From positions 1 through 19,537 of the forward strand of contig JAISFT010000147.1 of NCBI GenBank assembly GCA_031263435.1: a stretch of DNA of 19,537 nucleotides. Direction: 5' to 3'. Shown one piece after another: positions 14,657 through 19,537 of the stretch (position 1 is the stretch's first letter; each line of letters opens with the position of its first letter). Under the pieces are notes generated by a model. The model did no database searches and was not told the origin of the DNA. It was given only the letters and a program-made list of their open reading frames with translations. The position numbers and the translations under genes are program-made. The stretch comes from Treponema sp. (GTDB taxonomy: Bacteria; Spirochaetota; Spirochaetia; Treponematales; Breznakiellaceae).

Positions 14657-17600
14657 TTAAAACGAAAAATTCCAGGAAATAGAAAACGAATTGTCATTTA
14701 TATACCAGTTTTCCGGATGGCTGGGGACTAAATTCCACTGGATGTTCCCCAGGGGGCTCCTCAGCTCAATTCCAAAATCCGGTTCCAATGTATAACCCCC
14801 AAAGCTTCGCTTCTTTTCATCATAACGGAGAGACAGCATCAGTTGGGCAAACATATCCGATCCAATGTACTTACCTACAAAAACAGAGGTATTATCAAAA
14901 TAGTTACCAACCCAGCCAATCCTGTCAACAGGCTGGTCCTGGAGCCCCATGATACCGAAGGCGGCCCTTTGGAAGAACTGGGTACGGATACTGAACATAT
15001 CCAGGTGCAGGAAATCCCGCAGGGCCCCCTGTATACGGCGCATCACCTGGGACTGGGTAAGCAGATCTGTGGAAGAGGCCAGGAAGGGGTTGGAGACCGA
15101 ACCGTCTTCCCCCGCGGCGCCGACCAGACTCTGGCCCATAAGGGACATGATCTCCATCTGCGACAGGGCGGGGCTGGACTCAAAACGGGGGACAAAGGAC
15201 TGCAGCGGGGCGTTGTCCACCACCATAGAGATGGTTACCGGTCCGGTGGAGGAACGGTCCCGGACTTCCGCCCTGACGGTGATCCGGGGATCGAACTGAT
15301 TCTGATCTTCCCTAAAGGTCAGGATGCCGCTGCGGATGTAAAAGCTGCGCTCAAAGTAAAAGATCTCCCCCCCCCGGAGCTTTACATCGCCGGTAAAACT
15401 AAAGGAACGGTCCATGGAATTGGCGTAGATCCTGGTCCTGGCGCCCAGGTCGGCGTAGGCCTGGATCATGGGGAAAGCCCGGGTGGGCCAGAGGAATTCC
15501 ACCTTTCTCCCTGCGGTAATGGTGAGATCCGTAATCACGGGGACATCCCTGTCCCCATAGCCGTCCTCATTCCGGGAAGCGGCAATCCCCGCGGCATCCA
15601 GGCTGATTTCAGTTTCCTGGGCGATAAGATCCCCCGAAACATTGAGAACCAGGTCCATCATATTGATATTCATGGCCCCCGAAACGGTCCCCCGGGCCAG
15701 GATACCGCCGACATCGAAGCGGAAAGGCAGGGGGCGTTCCCTGCCGCTCGTGATATCCAGGGAAAAGGTGGCGGGAATCCACTTTTCCAGCCAAAAACGG
15801 CCGCTTACCACCCCCATTCCCCGGCCGCACAGGGCGGAAACATCGGTAAAGCGCATTTCATTGCCGTCAAAGACCAGAGTCATCTGAGTGGGAACAATAT
15901 CATCCGCCAGGAAATCGGGAACCTGCATCCGTAAATTTTCCCCCCGGGCGCTGCCGTAAATTTCCGGATCGCCCAGGGGACCCCGGATCTGCAGCGAAGC
16001 AATGGCATGACCGGAGGAGATGTTGAAGCTCTTCCTTACGGGGAGGAACTTCCATACCGTCGCAAGGTCCAGGTCGAGCCCCTCCCCTTTGGCATCGATG
16101 GAGGAAGAGTTTAGGGTACCTTCGAAGACACCCCGCAGCGGAAAGGGTTCGGCAAAGGCGGCGACAAAGTTCCCCCCGCTTTTTATGCTGAAAAAGATCA
16201 TATTTTGCGGGCCCCCGGAGAAGACAAGCCCCTCCCCTTCCCGGGAAAAGGTAAAATCGAAATCCCCCTTCATGTCCTGACCGTCAATGGCCATGTTGTT
16301 TAGGCTGATCGTACCCCGAAAATCCTCCAGGGCCGTCTTGTAGGCCTGCCAGGAAGCGATGGAGGCAAAGCGGGAAGCCAGGGAGAAGTCGATGCCTATG
16401 TCCCTTTCGGAAATTTTTCCCCAGATCCGGCCCCCTCCCTCCACCCGGGATTCGCCCAGATCGACGCGAAGCCGGGGCGCCAGGGCCTCCAGACCCCCCA
16501 GCTTAAGGTACAGATCCTCGAAACGGAATTCCTTGTTATCGACAAAGACCCGGCCGGAGGCGTTGACGGGCTGGCCGCCGCTGTTGGCGCTGAGGGAGTG
16601 GATATCCAGCCGGGCGTTGAAATCTTCCGGGGATTTCCAACTCAGGTCCAGTTCTCCATCCGCCAGGGTGTTGGGGATTTTGCCGGAGAACCGGTCCAGC
16701 CGCATACCTGTACCAAAAGCCCGGACCTTCAGTTCCCCAAAGGAGGGCAGGTTGATTCCGGGGGGCAAAAAGCCGGGCTTGAACAGGTTTCTGTCCCCGG
16801 GGTACAGCGAAATATCCAGATCGTAACTTTCCCCGATATCGTCGTCATAGGCGTAGACAGTCCCCCGGCGGACCCCGTCCCTGTCTCCGGTGATGGAAAA
16901 ATTCCCTCCCCCCCGCAGGGCCCCCAGGGAATCGGTGTAGTGGATTTCCCGCAGGAGAATCCGGTCCTGGTTTGCTTCCCCCGCAAGCCGCAGCAGCCCT
17001 AAATCGCCGGTGTTTCCGGGGACAAAACCCGGAATGTCCGCCAATTCCAGATTGACAAGCTCCACAGACCAGGCACCGGAGGCCAGATACTGCATGGAGG
17101 CATTAAAATCCAGACGGGCAATCCGTTCCCCCAGGGGTATCGGGACATTTTCCCCCCCGGCGCGGCCGGAGTAGGCCCCATCCTCCGTGGAAAACATAAA
17201 GGCGTTAAGGCCGTAGGACCCCCACAGTTCCAGGGAATTGCGATCCAGTATATTTCCTTCCAGAGAATAATTCATGTCCCGGTACCCGACGGTAAGGGCA
17301 AAGGAGACATTGTCCGGGTTGGAAAAATCGGACTGTCCGGTGATCTGCCCGCTTCCCCCATCCCAGAGAATCTGCCCTCCGTCTACCATGAAGTGCCGGT
17401 CCGTTCCGGAAACGGAGAACAGGGCGATCATATCCCTGCCGCCGGAATACGAGATTACCAGCCGGGGGGCATTGTAGAGGATCTGCCCAAAATCGGTGGT
17501 GGCGAATATTTCGGTGGTTATCTGGCTGTGCTGAAGCAGGTTCTCCGTCAGATCGGCAAGGGGCAGGGGAAACCGGCTGCGGAGTTCATCCTTCGATACC

Positions 17601-19252
17601 AGGGGGCTCAGGATCCCCAGGAGATCCCCGGTAGAAAAAGAATCCAGGGTAATCCGGGTTTCCAGGTGCCGGGGGGCATAATCGAAGGTTCCGTCCGCCT
17701 GGATTACGGCCGCTCCATCATCCCCGTAGGAACGCCGGACCCCGGCATTAAAGTTTAAGCCCCCGGTTTCCCGGTGCAGATCCAGTTCCAGATCGTGAAA
17801 TACCACGTCTCCCATGTCGAGGGTTTCCCCGAAAACGCTAAGGTCATCCCCCCGGCTCTGTACCGTCAGCAGGGCGCTGATACCGCCTTCCCCGGTCAGA
17901 CTGAAGTCCCGGATGTTCAGGACGCCGCGGGGCCTCAGGGTGGTCAGTTCCAGCCCCCCCTGAAAGCCGATGATTCCCCCCGGATTATCCTGCCGGGCCC
18001 CCCTGGCAAGGTTCAGTTCAATCCGGTCAAAACTGACGCGGTCCCTGTCCCCTTCCAGCTTTACCCTGAAGCCGGAACCCTCCAGAGGCAGGCTTGGGGG
18101 AATACGGCCCGAAAGATCCGTCCGGTAGACAAGCTTCTCCGCAGAAAAGCTGAGATAGGCCTCGCCGGTGGTCCGTATGGCCAAAAAAGGACGGTAGTCC
18201 TGCCAGGAATCCAGAAAGCGCAGGTAATCCCCGGGACTGTAATCCCGGCAGTTAAGGCGGGCGGAAAAATCCCCCGTGTCAAGGCCGTAATCCAGGGCAA
18301 AGACAGCCGGCGCCAGGTGGGTTTCGCCGGAGGGTACATTGCTCAGACTAACCACCCGGTCCCGCAGTTCCATGTCGACGGCCAGGGCGCCGGTGCGGAA
18401 ATGATCCTCCGCTATAAAGGGAACGGAGAGGTAGGCCTTGCCTTCGGTAAGACCCGTATCACAGGAAAGACGGAAGCGGGCGCTGGTGGAAAGATTCAGA
18501 ACCGGGAGATCGGGGGGGCTGAAAAAGGCCGGCAGGGAGGAAAACAGCTCCTTGAGGCGTTCGCCCTTCAAGCCGCCGCCGTCCGGACCGGCAAGGCTTA
18601 GCTCGATATTCCAGGCACCCTGGGCATCGATCCATTCACCCCGAATCTCGGCGTCCAGGTCCACCCGGTCCAGAGTTCCCAGACCTGCCAGCGTAAAACT
18701 GCCGTCCCGGATGCGGAAGCTCAGGGCCCCGGGCATTTCCACCGGGCCGGCGGCAGTGTTGAGGCGGGTCAGCAGTTCCACCAGATCCCGATCCCGGTCA
18801 TAGTCGAAGTACACCCGGGGCTGATCAATCCGCAGGGCCCGGATCCTCGGGAAGCCTTCGCTTCCCCTCAACAGATCCCACAGGGACCAGGAGATATGGA
18901 GACGCTCGACGGAGATGAGGGGTTCCGTGCCCTCCCCCCGAATCACCAGGGAACGGACATCGATCCCCCCCAGAAAGGAGGGTTCCAGGAATTCATACTC
19001 GATCCGCCGGCCGATAAGCGCCTCGCCGCGGCGCAGAAGCTGGTCCCGCAGGCTGTCCATCCGCTGCCGCAGGGCCAGAGCAGCAGGACGAACGACAAGA
19101 AAGCCCGCGGCAATCAGGATGACAAATATAAGAGCATGCAGTAAGGGACGGAGTTTTCTCCTTTTGGGGTTTTGAGGCTGCGGCGGTTTCCCGGATCTTG
19201 GGGAAAACGCGATAATATTGCTCCTGTCTGCTTCGATCCGTTCAGACGACAC
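14657..19252 (-). CDS. tamB: TamB-family (DUF490) translocation and assembly protein
   Basis: TamB is an inner-membrane-anchored, beta-taco protein that spans the periplasm and works with a BamA-type barrel. The 1531-residue product has a basic N-terminus, one membrane anchor (about 37-58, LLHALIFVILIAAGFLVV), a very long repetitive beta-rich region (many alternating GxLxLxG-like strands), and the C-terminal DUF490 domain, with LRGGEIFYFE (about 1291-1300), QFDPRITVRAEV, VTISMVVDNAPL and LSQMEIMSLMG. It ends in Phe (SISWNFSF), as BamA substrates do. The start is GTG at 19252: an in-frame TAA lies two codons upstream, and the SD is only GGGG at 9 nt. A better SD (AGGAG, 19221-19225) lies before ATT/ATC codons 13-14, so the start is not certain. 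No tamA-like gene is present. A G9 run is in frame at 15367-15375. Confidence 0.93.
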   Translation of the reverse strand: MSSERIEADRSNIIAFSPRSGKPPQPQNPKRRKLRPLLHALIFVILIAAGFLVVRPAALALRQRMDSLRDQLLRRGEALIGRRIEYEFLEPSFLGGIDVRSLVIRGEGTEPLISVERLHISWSLWDLLRGSEGFPRIRALRIDQPRVYFDYDRDRDLVELLTRLNTAAGPVEMPGALSFRIRDGSFTLAGLGTLDRVDLDAEIRGEWIDAQGAWNIELSLAGPDGGGLKGERLKELFSSLPAFFSPPDLPVLNLSTSARFRLSCDTGLTEGKAYLSVPFIAEDHFRTGALAVDMELRDRVVSLSNVPSGETHLAPAVFALDYGLDTGDFSARLNCRDYSPGDYLRFLDSWQDYRPFLAIRTTGEAYLSFSAEKLVYRTDLSGRIPPSLPLEGSGFRVKLEGDRDRVSFDRIELNLARGARQDNPGGIIGFQGGLELTTLRPRGVLNIRDFSLTGEGGISALLTVQSRGDDLSVFGETLDMGDVVFHDLELDLHRETGGLNFNAGVRRSYGDDGAAVIQADGTFDYAPRHLETRITLDSFSTGDLLGILSPLVSKDELRSRFPLPLADLTENLLQHSQITTEIFATTDFGQILYNAPRLVISYSGGRDMIALFSVSGTDRHFMVDGGQILWDGGSGQITGQSDFSNPDNVSFALTVGYRDMNYSLEGNILDRNSLELWGSYGLNAFMFSTEDGAYSGRAGGENVPIPLGERIARLDFNASMQYLASGAWSVELVNLELADIPGFVPGNTGDLGLLRLAGEANQDRILLREIHYTDSLGALRGGGNFSITGDRDGVRRGTVYAYDDDIGESYDLDISLYPGDRNLFKPGFLPPGINLPSFGELKVRAFGTGMRLDRFSGKIPNTLADGELDLSWKSPEDFNARLDIHSLSANSGGQPVNASGRVFVDNKEFRFEDLYLKLGGLEALAPRLRVDLGESRVEGGGRIWGKISERDIGIDFSLASRFASIASWQAYKTALEDFRGTISLNNMAIDGQDMKGDFDFTFSREGEGLVFSGGPQNMIFFSIKSGGNFVAAFAEPFPLRGVFEGTLNSSSIDAKGEGLDLDLATVWKFLPVRKSFNISSGHAIASLQIRGPLGDPEIYGSARGENLRMQVPDFLADDIVPTQMTLVFDGNEMRFTDVSALCGRGMGVVSGRFWLEKWIPATFSLDITSGRERPLPFRFDVGGILARGTVSGAMNINMMDLVLNVSGDLIAQETEISLDAAGIAASRNEDGYGDRDVPVITDLTITAGRKVEFLWPTRAFPMIQAYADLGARTRIYANSMDRSFSFTGDVKLRGGEIFYFERSFYIRSGILTFREDQNQFDPRITVRAEVRDRSSTGPVTISMVVDNAPLQSFVPRFESSPALSQMEIMSLMGQSLVGAAGEDGSVSNPFLASSTDLLTQSQVMRRIQGALRDFLHLDMFSIRTQFFQRAAFGIMGLQDQPVDRIGWVGNYFDNTSVFVGKYIGSDMFAQLMLSLRYDEKKRSFGGYTLEPDFGIELRSPLGNIQWNLVPSHPENWYINDNSFSISWNFSF

Positions 19253-19375
19253 TGTTTACAACCCCAAACAAGAACTGCGCCGGGACAGGGGCAAAACAAT
19301 GCCGCGCCGGCAGAACTAAACGATCGCCACATTTTCATGCCGAAGCCGGCGCCAAATTTTGAAACCAGCCCTGGT

Positions 19376-19403
19376 TTTATACGGTTTTATGCGCAAAGCG
19401 CAA
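19376..19403 (-). promoter_or_regulatory. Possible sigma-70-type promoter for tamB
   Basis: On the minus strand TATAAA (19376-19381, five of six consensus bases) lies 16 bp after TTGCGC (19398-19403, three of six). The -35 half is supplied by the 22-bp repeat. The implied leader is about 120 nt and would contain the hairpin at 19300-19312. This is the only good -10 seen upstream of the tamB-secF block. Confidence 0.35.
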
Positions 19404-19407
19404 CAAA
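19386..19407. repeat. 22-bp dispersed repeat, copy 2 (upstream of tamB)
   Basis: Same sequence as at 12046-12067 except one base, again in a gap and in the same orientation. The hairpin TGCGC-AAA-GCGCA spans 19390-19402. Two copies in one 19.5-kb window suggest more elsewhere in the genome. Confidence 0.7.
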
Positions 19408-19418
19408 TCCCAGTCTTT

Positions 19419-19478
19419 AGAGCCTGTCCCAAAACTAATTGACTATGCGCTCACGCGCATGGTTTTGGGACAGGCTCT
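19419..19478. repeat. 60-bp palindrome with 17-bp perfect arms, MITE- or IS-end-like
   Basis: AGAGCCTGTCCCAAAAC (19419-19435) and its exact reverse complement (19462-19478) enclose a 26-nt core that itself contains ATGCGC-TCAC-GCGCAT (19445-19460). Arms beginning GAGCCTGTCC resemble the ends of some insertion sequences (recalled, not searched). There is no clear target-site duplication: the flanks are CTTT on the left and TGCA on the right. It could instead be a strong terminator for a gene beyond the window, since the arm contains AAAAC/GTTTT. Confidence 0.7.
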
Positions 19479-19479
19479 T

Positions 19480-19513
19480 GCAGTTTTTCAGGCTTTCAGC
19501 CTTGCAAAACTGC
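19480..19513. repeat. Nested hairpin directly after the 60-bp palindrome
   Basis: GCAGTTTT (19480-19487) pairs with AAAACTGC (19506-19513); inside, AGGCT pairs with AGCCT around the loop TTC (19490-19502). The small internal bulges are 2 and 3 nt. It begins 1 nt after the previous palindrome, repeating the end-to-end hairpin layout and the TNC loop seen at 4805-4981. Confidence 0.6.
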
Positions 19514-19537
19514 GGAACTTAAGGTTGCTTTCCCAAA

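Larger units (their letters stand above)
19253..19537. other. Non-coding region upstream of tamB
   Basis: No gene is supportable in these 285 bp. It holds a small hairpin TGCCG-CGC-CGGCA (19300-19312), a possible tamB promoter, the second copy of the 22-bp repeat, a 60-bp palindrome and a nested hairpin. Its palindrome-rich character resembles the 4477-5043 region. Confidence 0.6.

Overview
The window reads as chromosomal DNA of a GC-rich spirochete, most likely a Treponema or close relative. The main reason is the order tamB, bamA, skp, mutS on one strand, a core spirochete arrangement also known from Borrelia. The codon-for-codon dense genes, many runs of 7-9 G or C, and the style of the SecD/SecF and BamA proteins fit this. 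The species cannot be fixed from the sequence alone. No transposase, integrase, phage gene, CRISPR array, tRNA or rRNA was seen.

Layout from left to right. Positions 1-2394 (+) hold a DinG/XPD-type helicase whose N-terminus is a RadC-like JAB/JAMM domain; its 5' end is cut by the window. A GC-rich hairpin followed by T4 ends it. Positions 2481-4372 (-) hold a two-gene operon with an ATGA overlap: an Rrf2/IscR-like regulator with a Cys/His cluster site, then a membrane protein of unknown function carrying three related winged-helix-like cytoplasmic modules. Positions 4373-5071 lack a convincing large gene but are packed with short hairpins, seven of them nearly end to end between 4805 and 4981, preceded by a small ORF with a strong ribosome binding site.

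Positions 5072-19252 (-) form a 14-kb export and outer-membrane assembly block. In transcription order it is tamB, bamA, skp, mutS, yajC, secD, secF. YajC-SecDF drive late steps of Sec export across the inner membrane, Skp escorts unfolded outer-membrane proteins, BamA inserts them, and TamB bridges the periplasm to BamA. MutS (mismatch repair) is the functional outsider, but its place after skp is conserved in spirochetes. Positions 19253-19537 are non-coding, with a possible tamB promoter, a 60-bp palindrome with 17-bp arms and a nested hairpin.

Most of the window is ordinary housekeeping DNA. The items most worth a second look are the hairpin array at 4477-5043, the Rrf2-membrane protein pair, the JAB-helicase fusion, and the unusual translation start region of mutS.
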